A stretch of DNA of 64,000 nucleotides from positions 5,022,001-5,086,000 of the forward strand of contig NZ_CP015098.1 of the NCBI RefSeq assembly GCF_001611795.1, read 5' to 3'. Source of the DNA: Streptomyces qaidamensis (lineage in GTDB: Bacteria; Actinomycetota; Actinomycetes; Streptomycetales; Streptomycetaceae). A program made the position numbers and the translations under genes. The notes beneath the pieces were generated by a model that saw only the letters and a list, made by a program, of their open reading frames with translations, was not told where the DNA came from and did not search any database. This document shows, in pieces, positions 8,038 through 18,788 of this stretch. The first letter of the stretch is position 1. Each line of letters begins with the position of its first letter.

Positions 8038-9474
8038 TCATGCCGGACGGTCGTGGTCCTCGCCTGCCCCGCCCGGTACTTCGGCAAGCCCGTGGCGCGC
8101 GGCCTCCTTCTCCCGGGCGATCCGGCGGTGCTCGGCGGCCTTGCGCTCGTAGATGGTGGCGAGCCGCAAGTGGTAGGCGGGATCGTCCTCCTCGTAGACG
8201 TCCGGGACGCCGTCGGCGTCCTCGTCGCGCTCCTCGTCCGCCCACAGCCGGCGGTACTTGGCGTTCCGCAACTTCAGCAGAACGGTCGCGAGTGTCGCGG
8301 CGATGAGCGAGCCCAGCAGGACTGCGGCCTTGACCTCGTTGGTCATCGCCTGATCGCCCTCGAAGGCGAGTTCACCGATGAGCAGCGACACGGTGAAGCC
8401 GATGCCGGCGAGACTGGCCACCGCGAGCACGTCCGCCCAGGCGAGGTCGTCGCTGAGCGAGGCGCGGGTGAAACGGGCCGCCAGCCACGTCCCGCCGAAG
8501 ATGCCGACCGTCTTGCCGACGACGAGACCGAGGACGACGCCGAGGGTCTCGGGCCGGGTGAACACGTCGGCGAGCGCCCCGCCCGACACCACGACACCCG
8601 CGCTGAACAAGGCGAACAACGGCACCGCCAGCCCCGCCGACAGCGGCCGCACGAGGTGCTCGATGCGCTCGCCGGGGGAGCGGTCCTCCCCCTCGCGGCG
8701 GTGGCAGCGCAGCATCAGGCCCATGGCGACACCGGCGACGGTGGCGTGGATGCCGCTGTTGTACATCAGCGCCCAGACGACGAGGGCGAGCGGCACGTAC
8801 ACGTACCACCCGCGGACGCCCGCGCGCAGCAGCAGCCAGAAGAGCAGCAGCCCGGCGACGGAGCCGCCGAGCGCGGCGAAGTTCAGGTCGGCGGTGAAGA
8901 AGACGGCGATGATCAGGATCGCGAAGAGGTCGTCGACGACGGCGAGCGTGAGCAGGAAGGCCCGCAGTGCGCTGGGCAGGGAGGTGCCGATGACGGCGAG
9001 CACGGCGAGCGCGAAGGCGATGTCGGTGGCGGTCGGCACGGCCCAGCCGACCAGGGAGCCACCACCGGCGACGGCGGTGACGGTGTAGACGAGCGCCGGT
9101 ACGACCATGCCGCACAGGGCGGCGACGACCGGCAGCGCGGCGGCCTTCGGGTCGCGCAGGTCGCCCGCCACGAGTTCCCGCTTGAGTTCGATCCCGGCGA
9201 CGAAGAAGAAGATCGCCAGCAGCCCGTCGGCGGCCCAGTGCGCGACGGACAGGTCGAGGCCGAGGGCGGCGGGGCCGATGTGGAAGTGGGAGACGCTCTC
9301 GTAGCTGTCGCGCAGCGCGGGGATGTTCGCCCAGAGCAGCGCGGTGACCGCGGCGACGAGCAGCAGCACCCCGCCGACGGTCTCGGTGCGCAGCGCGTTG
9401 GCCACATAGGTCCGCTCGGGAAGCGACAGCCGGCCGAGGACCTTGCGGGCGGTGGTGGGGCGGGGCGCGGTCAC
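8038..9474 (-). CDS. nhaA: Na+/H+ antiporter NhaA
   Basis: A 478-residue NhaA-type sodium/proton antiporter of the cytoplasmic membrane, used for sodium extrusion and pH homeostasis. About eleven to twelve hydrophobic segments are visible. The tandem aspartates of the ion site are present in LAVVDDLFAI, and the helix with FFFVAGIELKRE is characteristic. A hydrophilic C-terminal tail of about 80 residues, ending in charged and His/Glu-rich sequence, exceeds the ~390 residues of E. coli NhaA and could be regulatory. GTG 9474 is preferred over an upstream in-frame ATG because GGAGG stands 8 nt before it. Confidence 0.93.
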   Translation of the reverse strand: MTAPRPTTARKVLGRLSLPERTYVANALRTETVGGVLLLVAAVTALLWANIPALRDSYESVSHFHIGPAALGLDLSVAHWAADGLLAIFFFVAGIELKRELVAGDLRDPKAAALPVVAALCGMVVPALVYTVTAVAGGGSLVGWAVPTATDIAFALAVLAVIGTSLPSALRAFLLTLAVVDDLFAILIIAVFFTADLNFAALGGSVAGLLLFWLLLRAGVRGWYVYVPLALVVWALMYNSGIHATVAGVAMGLMLRCHRREGEDRSPGERIEHLVRPLSAGLAVPLFALFSAGVVVSGGALADVFTRPETLGVVLGLVVGKTVGIFGGTWLAARFTRASLSDDLAWADVLAVASLAGIGFTVSLLIGELAFEGDQAMTNEVKAAVLLGSLIAATLATVLLKLRNAKYRRLWADEERDEDADGVPDVYEEDDPAYHLRLATIYERKAAEHRRIAREKEAARHGLAEVPGGAGEDHDRPA

Positions 9475-9695
9475 AGGGGAGACCTCCGGTCGATGGGCAG
9501 GGGGAAGCACCTGCCGACCAGACTTCCCGGCGCACCATGGAGTACTTGTTTTGCTTAGTTTAGGTAACCGTACGGCCGGGCGCACCCGGTGGTCCTCACC
9601 GCCGGGGCGAGCTGACGGAGGGCGGCCTGTGTGCCCTGACCGAGCGCACCCGCTGAGGGGTGCCCTCGGTCAGCTCCGTCATGCCGGTGCCGCGA

Positions 9696-11651
<1,956 letters not shown>

Positions 11652-11884
11652 GGCATCTGCCTTTCCCAGGGTGTCCGTTGTGTCCCAAGCCACAGCTCAT
11701 CAGACCCGGGGGTGCGATGACAAGGGCCGACCGCCGATTGGTTTAGACCTGTCGGGCGGTGCTGTCGGGGAGCGGGGTCATCCGTACCCACGGACGCCGA
11801 CCAGGGAAAGTTCACTGCGTCTGCTGCCCGTCACCTGGACTCGGAGGGGCGGAGGGGAGTCGTGGCGTGTTCGCGTGAGGTTGG

Positions 11885-11956
11885 TGACGGGGTGACGGGG
11901 TGACGGGGTGACGGGGTGATGGGGTGACGGGGTGACGGGGTGACGGGGTGACGGGG
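11885..11956. repeat. Nine tandem copies of the 8-mer TGACGGGG
   Basis: Nine perfect head-to-tail octamers; the fifth (11917-11924) differs by one base (TGATGGGG). The unit is not a multiple of three and no gene crosses it, so it is a non-coding microsatellite located upstream of acsA. It may vary in copy number between strains. Its G4 runs recur every 8 bp and could fold as a G-quadruplex on the plus strand. Confidence 0.95.
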
Positions 11957-12316
11957 GGTGGGTGGTCGGCGTGCGGCCGGGCCGGCCCGGGGCGGGGCGG
12001 GGTGGCGGGTGGTCGGGTGACGTCCGTCACGGGGCCGCCCGGCCCCGGCGCAGCGACCGTCGAAAGCCTGCGGGAGGCGTGCGGTTGGCGGGCGGTCGGC
12101 AGACGGCTGCGGCGGTCCGGTAAGGCGAGGCCCGGCAGCCTGCCGGGGTGGTCGCCGCACCGGACGGTCCTGGCCGACTGCCGCCCGCCCGCTTCACCGG
12201 ACCACCACCGCACTTGCCGGGCTCCCGATCGGACCACCACCGGCAAATTGCCGGGCTCCCGCCCCCCGGAGCACGCCCAGGTCGGCTGCCGATCACCCGC
12301 CTCACCCGAGGCCACC

Positions 12317-12349
12317 GGGTGTGCCCCGGGGCTCGACCGGGGCACACCC
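12317..12349 (-). terminator. Terminator of the SulP-carbonic anhydrase gene
   Basis: A perfect 13-bp stem (12317-12329 with 12337-12349) with a 7-nt loop lies 44 bp beyond the stop codon at 12393. Confidence 0.85.
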
Positions 12350-12392
12350 CAACCGGTGCCGAGCCGGAGACCGCCCTGGTCCGGCGTCCGGC

Positions 12393-14762
12393 TCACGCCG
12401 TCAGGTCCGGCTCCCGTACGCGGTCGAAGACCCCACCGGCCTCCGTCTCGGTGAGCAGATACGCCTCGGCCTCGCCCACGTGGAAGTACATGCCGTGCAG
12501 CTCCAAGGTGCCCTCGTCGAGGGCCCGGGCGACCGAGTCGTGGGCGCGCAGGTGCTCCAGCTGCTGGACGACGTTCGTCAGGCAGAGCTGCTCGACCGCG
12601 TCGTCGGCGGAGCGCCCGGCCAGCCTGTCCCAGGGCAGACTCGCGTCGGCCATGCGCTCCAGGCTGGGCAGCCCGTGCCGCAGCCACCGCTTCAGCGGGG
12701 TCCGGGCGCCGCCAAGCTCGGAGTTGAGCAGCGCCTGCATGGCGCCGCAGCCCGAGTGCCCGCACACCGTGATGGACCGCACCCGGAGCACGTCCACGGC
12801 GTACTCGATGGCGGCGGACACCGAGTCGTCGCCGCTCTCCTCGCCCGGCCGTGGCACGAGGTTCCCCACGTTGCGCACGACGAACAGGTCGCCCGGACCG
12901 CTGGAGGTGATCATCGACGTGACCAGCCGGGAGTCCGCGCAGGTCAGGAAGAGCTGCGAAGGCCGCTGCCCTTCGCGTGCCAGCCGGGCCAGCTCGCTGC
13001 GCACCAGCGGCGCGGTGTTGCGCTGGAACGCGCTGATGCCACGCGCCAGTTCGTGCCCGCTTGCTCCACCGGTGCCCGTCGGGTCCGGCTCGGCGCGGTC
13101 CGACCCGTCCGGGTTCTTCTCGGTGGGGGATGTGGACTGAGGGCCGTCGCACTGGTGGTTGCGCCAGGGCGTCCAGGGCCGGCAGCGGCAGGCGCTGCCG
13201 GACTGGGGCTCGGAGATGCGGGTGCCGGGATGCCGGCCGGTGATCTCGACGGTGCCGCCCTGCGCGGTGTGCGTCTTCTGCCAGTCCTGCAACGTTTCGT
13301 ACGCCGCGTGGTCCATGAACGACCCGTCCAGCTCGACGACGGTGTCGGCACCGTGGGGCACGAGATGCAGGGTCCGGCTGAGCCGTGGCACCGCGAGGAA
13401 CGTCAACTGCCCTCTGACGTGTACGTGATGGACTCCTTCCTTCTCCTCGTGCCTGATGCGGGTGCGGGTGAGGCGGTGCAGGGCGACGCCGACGGCCATG
13501 GCGATGCCGAGCGCCACGCCCTCCAGGACGCCGAGGGAGACCACGCCGAGGGTGGTGACGGCGTAGACCCAGACTTCCCGGTGGCGGGTCACCGTGCGGA
13601 TGTGGTTCAGGGAGACCATCTGGATGCCGACGGCCATCACCAGGGCGGCGAGCGAGGCGAGCGGGATGAACTCCAGGATCGGGACCATCAGCAGCGCGGC
13701 GATCACTACGAAAACGCCGTGCAGCATCGTGGAGTTCCTGCTGACGGCACCCGCGTGCACATTCGCCGAACTCCGCACGGCCACACCGGCGATGGGCAGT
13801 CCGCCGAGCGAGCCGGAGACGATGTTGGCGGCGCCCTGCCCGAGCAGCTCACGGTCGAGGCGGGAGCGCCCGACCCGGGTGGGCAGGCCCGGGCGGGCGG
13901 CCACCAGCTTGTCCACGGCGACGGCGCCGAGCAGCGATTGCACGCTGCACACCAGGGTGGTGGTGAGCACGGCGGCGACCAGGCCGAGCACGGGGCCCTC
14001 GGGCAGTCCGGCCAGTGCGTGGTTGCTCCAGGACGGCAGGTCGACCTTGGGCAGGCGGAGCCCGGCGAGGGCGGCGGCCGCGGTGGCTCCGGCGACGGCG
14101 ACGAGCGCGGCCGGCACCTTGCGCAGCAGGCGTCCGGCCCGGCCGGGCAGTCTCGGCCAGAGCAGCAGCAGCGCCAGGGTCAGCACGCTCACGGAGACCG
14201 ACGCGAGACGCATGTCCGCCAGCTGTGCGGGCAGCGCGCGGAGGTTGTCCGGGACGGAACTCTGGGGTGTGCCGCCGAGCACGATGTGCAGCTGGGCGAC
14301 GGCGATGGTGACGCCGATCCCGGCGAGCATGCCGTGCACGATGGCGGGGCTGACGGCGAGTGCGCCACGGGCCACGCGCAGGCAGCCCAGGCCGAGTTGG
14401 GCGAGGCCGGCGAGGACGGTGATGGCGCACGTCGTCCGCCAGCCGTAACGCTGGATGAGGTCGGCGGTGACGACGGTGAGTCCGGCGGCCGGTCCGCTCA
14501 CCTGGAGCGGGGAGCCGCCGAGCCGCCCGGCGACCAGTCCGCCCACGGCCGCGGCGACGAGGCCGGCCTGGAGGGGGGCGCCGGTGGCGAGGGCGATGCC
14601 CAGGGACAGGGGCAGGGCGATCAGGAAGACCGCGATCGAGGCCGACACATCGGCACCCGCGATCCGGAATCGGCGGGGCCCGGGCGGCGGCGGACTGTGG
14701 GGCGGATGGGTGCGTTCGGTTTGGTTCGGGTCGGTGGCGCGTGTGGGGACGCAGGCTGACAT
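12393..14762 (-). CDS. SulP-family anion transporter fused to beta-carbonic anhydrase
   Basis: A 789-residue fusion. Residues ~35-430 are the multi-helix SulP transporter. Residues ~440-515 form a STAS-like domain containing VVELDGSFMDHAAYETL. After a linker, a beta-carbonic anhydrase starts near residue 560, with zinc ligands in CADSR and CGHSGCGAM. SulP proteins include bicarbonate transporters (BicA), and the fused enzyme interconverts CO2 and bicarbonate, so bicarbonate uptake or CO2 retention is likely. ATG 14762 has GGAGGAG upstream; an ATG at 14843 in the same frame lacks support. Such fusions are known in actinobacteria. Confidence 0.93.
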   Translation of the reverse strand: MSACVPTRATDPNQTERTHPPHSPPPPGPRRFRIAGADVSASIAVFLIALPLSLGIALATGAPLQAGLVAAAVGGLVAGRLGGSPLQVSGPAAGLTVVTADLIQRYGWRTTCAITVLAGLAQLGLGCLRVARGALAVSPAIVHGMLAGIGVTIAVAQLHIVLGGTPQSSVPDNLRALPAQLADMRLASVSVSVLTLALLLLWPRLPGRAGRLLRKVPAALVAVAGATAAAALAGLRLPKVDLPSWSNHALAGLPEGPVLGLVAAVLTTTLVCSVQSLLGAVAVDKLVAARPGLPTRVGRSRLDRELLGQGAANIVSGSLGGLPIAGVAVRSSANVHAGAVSRNSTMLHGVFVVIAALLMVPILEFIPLASLAALVMAVGIQMVSLNHIRTVTRHREVWVYAVTTLGVVSLGVLEGVALGIAMAVGVALHRLTRTRIRHEEKEGVHHVHVRGQLTFLAVPRLSRTLHLVPHGADTVVELDGSFMDHAAYETLQDWQKTHTAQGGTVEITGRHPGTRISEPQSGSACRCRPWTPWRNHQCDGPQSTSPTEKNPDGSDRAEPDPTGTGGASGHELARGISAFQRNTAPLVRSELARLAREGQRPSQLFLTCADSRLVTSMITSSGPGDLFVVRNVGNLVPRPGEESGDDSVSAAIEYAVDVLRVRSITVCGHSGCGAMQALLNSELGGARTPLKRWLRHGLPSLERMADASLPWDRLAGRSADDAVEQLCLTNVVQQLEHLRAHDSVARALDEGTLELHGMYFHVGEAEAYLLTETEAGGVFDRVREPDLTA

Positions 14763-15054
14763 GGCTTCCCGTCTCCTCCGGGGCTGCGCGGTCGCGTAAC
14801 TGTGGGGTCCCCGCTCGGGGCGGGGTTCGGTCGCGGCGGTCACGGTGTAGATCGGCGGGATGAATCAACGCTCGGTAAACGGATCGTAATGCAGAGTAAA
14901 GGACGAGCATAGACTTTACGGGCAAATGGGCTAATGGATCACTCTGAAGAGTGAAGTGGCTATTTGATCGGCTTGTCGTACTAATTCCTTCTCGATCTCG
15001 TGCGAATTTGGCGGCGCTGTCCGCACCCGAGAGAAGGAAGAAGGTGGGCGGAAC
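14763..15054. promoter_or_regulatory. AT-rich divergent control region with two short inverted repeats
   Basis: About 290 bp between the divergent SulP-carbonic anhydrase and deacetylase-like genes, clearly more AT-rich than its surroundings. It holds GTAAAG (14896-14901) facing CTTTAC (14914-14919) and CACTCT-GA-AGAGTG (14940-14953). These are candidate operators; I cannot assign a regulator. Confidence 0.45.
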
Positions 15055-16320
15055 ATGACCGCCACCCACAGGATCGCCGCGAGTTCCGTGATCGCCGCGG
15101 TCTGCGCCGCATCGCTCGCCGGTTGCGCGACCGGCACCCCCCGGCAGGAGGCCCCCGACCCGCAGAAGCCGACGCCGGCGCAGGCGCCGAAGAGCGCGGT
15201 CCGGCTGATCGGAGACGGCTCCACCGCCTACACCGGCGCCCAGCCGCACCTGCCCAGACCCGAACGCCTGCGGCCCGGCCAGAAGCCCCCGCAGTTCGTT
15301 GTCTTCTCCTGGGACGGCGCGGGCGAGGACAGCCAGAAGCTGTTCTCCCACTTCCGCAAGGTCGCCAAGGACAACAACGCGACCATGACGTACTTCCTCA
15401 GCGGCGTGTACATGCTGCCCGACGACAAGCGCGACCGGTACCGGCCGCCGCAGCACTCCCCGGGGCGCTCCGACATCGGCTTCAACGACCGCCGCGGCAT
15501 CGCCGCCACCGCGAAGCAGCTGCGCCTGGCGTGGCTGGAGGGCAACGAAATCGGCACCCACTTCAACGGCCACTTCTGCGGCAGCGGCGGCGGTGTGGGC
15601 GAGTGGTCGGTCGAGGACTGGAAGGACGAGATCTCCCAGGCCAAGCAGTTCGTGAAGACCTGGAAGACCAACACCGGCCTGAGGGACGCGTCCCCGCTGC
15701 CCTTCGACTACGACAAGGAGCTCATCGGCGCCCGCACCCCCTGCCTCGAAGGCCAGCGCAACTTCATGAAGGCGGCCCGCGACCTGGGCTTCCGCTATGA
15801 CACCAGCGGCGTGAACGACCAGGTCTGGCCGAAGAAGAAGCAGGGTCTGTGGGACGTGTCCATGCAGCTCGTGCCGTTCCCCGGCCACTCCTTCGAGCAG
15901 CTCACCATGGACTACAACTTCATGGTCAACCAGTCGGGCACCAAGACCCAGGGCAACCCCGCCATGCACGACTTCTGGGGCGACCAGATGCGCGACGGCC
16001 TGCTCAAGGGCTTCTCACGGGCCTACCACGGCAACCGAGCGCCCCTGATCATCGGCAACCACTTCGAGTCCTGGAACGGCGGTACCTACATGCGGGCCGT
16101 CGAGGAGGTCATCGAGACGGTGTGCACCAAGGAGGAGGTGCGCTGCGTCTCGTTCCGGCAGCTCGTGGACTGGCTGGACGCGCAGGACCCGAAGACGCTG
16201 GAGAAGCTGCGCACCCTGCAGGTCGGCCAGGCGCCCAAGGAGGGCTGGGCGTCCTTCCTGTCGGGCCGGCCCGCCCCGGCTCCCAAGGGCGTCCCGGGGC
16301 CTCCGGCGGCCAGGGGGTAG
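15055..16320 (+). CDS. Secreted lipoprotein related to polysaccharide deacetylases
   Basis: A 421-residue lipoprotein. The signal sequence ends in the lipobox LAGC (cysteine ~24), so it is anchored outside the membrane. The body opens with FSWDGAGED near residue 84, in the place of the catalytic TFDDG motif of carbohydrate esterase 4, and has GTHFNGHFCG at ~165-174, a metal-binding H-x3-H variant. It later shows an ARTPCLEG segment comparable to the RxPxG motif. Aspartate, the two histidines and the arginine are conserved in altered contexts, so a metal-dependent deacetylase acting on cell-wall or extracellular glycan is likely. Start ATG has GAAGGAAGAAGG upstream. Confidence 0.78.
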   Translation: MTATHRIAASSVIAAVCAASLAGCATGTPRQEAPDPQKPTPAQAPKSAVRLIGDGSTAYTGAQPHLPRPERLRPGQKPPQFVVFSWDGAGEDSQKLFSHFRKVAKDNNATMTYFLSGVYMLPDDKRDRYRPPQHSPGRSDIGFNDRRGIAATAKQLRLAWLEGNEIGTHFNGHFCGSGGGVGEWSVEDWKDEISQAKQFVKTWKTNTGLRDASPLPFDYDKELIGARTPCLEGQRNFMKAARDLGFRYDTSGVNDQVWPKKKQGLWDVSMQLVPFPGHSFEQLTMDYNFMVNQSGTKTQGNPAMHDFWGDQMRDGLLKGFSRAYHGNRAPLIIGNHFESWNGGTYMRAVEEVIETVCTKEEVRCVSFRQLVDWLDAQDPKTLEKLRTLQVGQAPKEGWASFLSGRPAPAPKGVPGPPAARG

Positions 16321-16409
16321 CTCTCCGGAGTGACGCCGTCAGGCGCACGGCGCGTGAAGAAGGCCACTCCGCCGTGGGGCCGGGCCCAGGGATGCGTAGG
16401 GTCGTACTC

Positions 16410-17234
16410 ATGAGTACAGCAGGCTCGACCGCCGATCCCCTCGCGGCCCTGGGGGCGCTGCCCGGAGTGGCCGATTCCGTGGAGTCCGTACGCAAGGCCG
16501 TGGACCGGGTCTACGGGCACCGGGTCATGCGGCGGCGCAGCAACGCGATCACCTCCGAGGCAGCCCTGCGCGGCGCCCGCGGCTCGGCCGCGCTGTCCGG
16601 CGCCGACTGGGCCCTCGAGGAGGTGCGCCGTCGTACGGACTTCAGCGGCGACGACGAGGCCCGCACCGTGGGCGCCGCGCTGCGGCTCACCGCGGAGGCG
16701 GGCCAGTTGCTGTCGATCTGGCGGCAGTCGCCCCTGCGGGTGCTGGCCCGGCTGCACCTGGTGGCGGCCGCGGACCAGGGCGACCAGGTGGGCAGGCCTC
16801 GCAAGGACGGCGAGCAGGTCGACGAGCCGCTCGTCGCACTGCCGCTGCCGAGCGCCACCGAGACGCACGGCAGACTGGACGGACTGGCCGGCCTGATCAT
16901 CGCGGGCGGCTCCGCACCGGCGCTGGTGACGGCCGCCGTCGTACATGGCGAACTTCTGGCGCTGCGCCCCTTCACCTCCCACAACGGCCTGGTCGCCCGC
17001 ACGGCCGAACGCGTCGTCCTGGTCGGCAGCGGCCTGGACCCGAAGTCGGTCTGTGCGGCCGAGGTAGGTCACGCCGAGCTGGGGCGCGACGCCTACCTGG
17101 AAGCCCTCGGCGGGTACGTCTCAGGTACCCCGGAAGGCGTCGCCGCCTGGATCGCACACTGCGGCAGGGCGCTCGAACTGGGGGCGCGCGAGTCGATGGC
17201 GGTGTGCGAGGCGCTGCAGCGCGGAGCGGCGTGA
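16410..17234 (+). CDS. Fic/DOC-fold protein with degenerate catalytic motif
   Basis: A 274-residue protein. The C-terminal half contains LRPFTSHNGLVAR near residue 186, which aligns with the Fic motif HPFxxGNGRxxR. The catalytic histidine is replaced by arginine, the first glycine by histidine and the motif's GR by LV. The N-terminal RRRSNAITSEAALRGARGSAAL stretch resembles the Fic inhibitory/dimer region. Canonical AMP transfer is therefore doubtful. The neighbouring HAD hydrolase and CpaE-like genes repeat an order I recall in mycobacteria. ATG 16410 is preceded by TAGGGT with 7-nt spacing, fitting a leaderless transcript. Old annotations call such proteins 'oxidoreductase' without basis. 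Confidence 0.75.
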   Translation: MSTAGSTADPLAALGALPGVADSVESVRKAVDRVYGHRVMRRRSNAITSEAALRGARGSAALSGADWALEEVRRRTDFSGDDEARTVGAALRLTAEAGQLLSIWRQSPLRVLARLHLVAAADQGDQVGRPRKDGEQVDEPLVALPLPSATETHGRLDGLAGLIIAGGSAPALVTAAVVHGELLALRPFTSHNGLVARTAERVVLVGSGLDPKSVCAAEVGHAELGRDAYLEALGGYVSGTPEGVAAWIAHCGRALELGARESMAVCEALQRGAA

Positions 17235-17569
17235 CATCACCCGGCCGGGAAAATGATGCGGCGGCACGATTTCTCGTACCGCCGCTGGCATGAGCATCGG
17301 GTTACCAAGCGTCCTCGATATATGCCCATCAGGCCGGGAACTTTGCCCGTGACCTGGTGCGGCTGGCCCGTATTCGACGGGTCGACGTCGCGTGGGTGCC
17401 CGGTGTTCATGCTCGGTCCGTGGGGCCAAATGCGTGAAAAGGTGATCCTCTCGGATGTCCTTGGTCTCGCGGGCCGTTGAGTCCTTTGTACTCCTGCCCC
17501 GGAGCAAGCGGAAGTCCAGGCTGCACTTCTTTACTTTTGGGTTCAATTAGGGCGGCTTGTCGCCGCAGG
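17235..17569. other. Intergenic region between convergent genes, nothing recognisable
   Basis: 335 bp between the Fic-like gene and the HAD hydrolase, moderately AT-rich, with no strong hairpin, no coding bias and no RNA-like structure that I can support. Confidence 0.5.
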
Positions 17570-18391
17570 TCAAGCGACCGTCGTACGGCGCCTGTTCGCG
17601 TACCAGACGAGTCCCGCGGTGGCCGCGGCGGCGCCTATCGCGGCGACCGCGACGAGCGCCGGGCGCGGCGGCACGGAGAACGCGGGGATGCGCTGCTTGA
17701 GTCGGACCGGGCGGTGGAAGTCCAGGACAGGCCATCCGCGCGCGAGGGCCTCGCGGCGCAGTGCCCTGTCCGGGTTCACGGCATGCGGGTTCCCGACGGA
17801 TTCCAGCATCGGCACATCGGTCGCCGAGTCGCTGTAGGCGTAACAGCGGCTGAGGTCGTAACCCTCTGACTCGGCCAGTTCCCTCACGGCCTCGGCCTTG
17901 GTGGGGCCGTACGCGTAGTACTCCACCTCACCGGTGAAGCAGCCGTCGTCGCCCACGACCATGCGGGTGGCGACCACGCGGTCCGCCCCCAGCAGCTCGC
18001 CGATCGGCTCGACCACCTCGGCGCCGGATGTGGAGACGATCACGACGTCGCGGCCGGCGGTGTGGTGCTCCTCGATGAGGGAGGCGGCCTCGTCGTAGAT
18101 GATCGGGTCGATCAGGTCGTGCAGCGTCTCGGCGACGATCTCCTTGACCTGTTCCACGTTCCAGCCGCGGCACAGGGCGGACAGATATGCGCGCATGCGC
18201 TCCATCTGGTCGTGGTCGGCGCCGCCGGCCAGGAAGACGAACTGGGCATATGCGGTGCGCAAGACGGCCCTGCGGTTGATCAGACCGCCTTGGTAGAACG
18301 ACTTGCTGAACGTGAGCGTGCTCGACTTCGCAATGACCGTCTTGTCCAGGTCAAAGAAGGCAGCTGTGCGGGGCAACGAGTGGTTTTCCAC
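17570..18391 (-). CDS. HAD-IB family phosphatase with C-terminal membrane anchor
   Basis: A 273-residue haloacid-dehalogenase hydrolase of the SerB-like IB subfamily. The nucleophile motif is FDLDKT near residues 13-18, motif II VIVSTSG lies mid-protein, and YSDSATDVPML is the C-terminal metal motif. A single hydrophobic segment at ~245-263 followed by NRRRTT predicts a membrane anchor. The substrate may be a phosphoserine-like or phospholipid-type phosphate ester; not determinable. GTG 18391 is chosen because TATGCT at 18399-18404 stands 7 nt upstream, suggesting a leaderless message; an ATG at 18403 would add four residues. Divergent from the 6C RNA and CpaE-like operon. Confidence 0.9.
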   Translation of the reverse strand: MENHSLPRTAAFFDLDKTVIAKSSTLTFSKSFYQGGLINRRAVLRTAYAQFVFLAGGADHDQMERMRAYLSALCRGWNVEQVKEIVAETLHDLIDPIIYDEAASLIEEHHTAGRDVVIVSTSGAEVVEPIGELLGADRVVATRMVVGDDGCFTGEVEYYAYGPTKAEAVRELAESEGYDLSRCYAYSDSATDVPMLESVGNPHAVNPDRALRREALARGWPVLDFHRPVRLKQRIPAFSVPPRPALVAVAAIGAAAATAGLVWYANRRRTTVA

Positions 18392-18470
18392 GCCCCAGAG
18401 CATAGGGGCAGCCCATTCGGCGTAAGGTGGGGCGCGTGGGTTTGCCTGAGAAGGCTCTCGGGTACACCAT

Positions 18471-18600
18471 GGAAGTCACGGATCGTTCGCGACCGTGCTA
18501 ACCCGGCCCGACTCCTCCCCCCCCCGAGTCGGCCGTGGGGACGACCCCCGCTCTCCCCCCCGGCGGGGGTCGTCGCATGTCCGGGTGGGTTTTCTCCCCC
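18471..18600 (+). ncRNA. 6C RNA (actinobacterial small RNA with two C-rich loops)
   Basis: Two adjacent hairpins carry runs of cytosines in their loops, the defining feature of the 6C RNA family. Hairpin 1: stem 18508-18514/18526-18532, loop with nine Cs in a row. Hairpin 2: stem 18540-18551/18563-18574 (12 perfect pairs), loop with seven Cs. A TTTT run follows at 18590-18593. A plausible promoter lies just upstream (TTGCCT at 18442, TACACC at 18463). The M. tuberculosis 6C RNA (B11) lies, as I recall, between the same two neighbours, the ssd-like gene and a HAD gene. C-rich loops are known to pair with G-rich ribosome-binding sites of target mRNAs. Exact ends are estimates. Confidence 0.88.
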
Positions 18601-18763
18601 TTCTCGCGGCCTGGATGCCGCTCGGCTGCGGCTCCGACCCAGGTCTTGTCATGCCCATGATTTGTTACGTTGGGTAGTTGCCGGGCTGCTCTGTGGCAGC
18701 CGCACAGAGGGCCGGAGCGACTCACCGGTATGGGTGACGGCGATATTCACAACCCCCGAGGCG

Positions 18764-18788
18764 TCCACGGTTATCCACCAAGATCCAC
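18764..18788. repeat. Three TCCAC elements at exact 10-bp spacing (DnaA-box-like)
   Basis: TCCAC occurs at 18764, 18774 and 18784, placing the three copies on the same face of the helix. The middle one reads TTATCCACC, close to the bacterial DnaA box. They lie ~200 bp upstream of the CpaE-like gene, between it and the 6C RNA. Confidence 0.7.

Larger units (their letters stand above)
11652..12392. other. Long non-coding region upstream of acsA
   Basis: About 740 bp between two minus-strand genes. Its right end holds the terminator of the SulP gene and its left end must hold the acsA promoter. In between is the 8-bp repeat tract at 11885-11956 and GC-rich sequence whose open frames on both strands are repetitive (Pro/His/Arg-rich) with no start-site support. 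I see no gene. Confidence 0.6.

Noticed and set aside
6495..8087. Single 530-codon minus-strand frame covering hydrolase and holin region
   Set aside because: Only the part after ATG 7433 resembles a protein family; the upstream part is an out-of-frame shadow of the holin-like gene, whose ATGA overlap gives the true start.
11812..13152. Long minus-strand frame with repeated PSPRHPVT units
   Set aside because: It is created by the 8-bp microsatellite read out of frame and by a shadow of the carbonic anhydrase domain; no ribosome site or family match.
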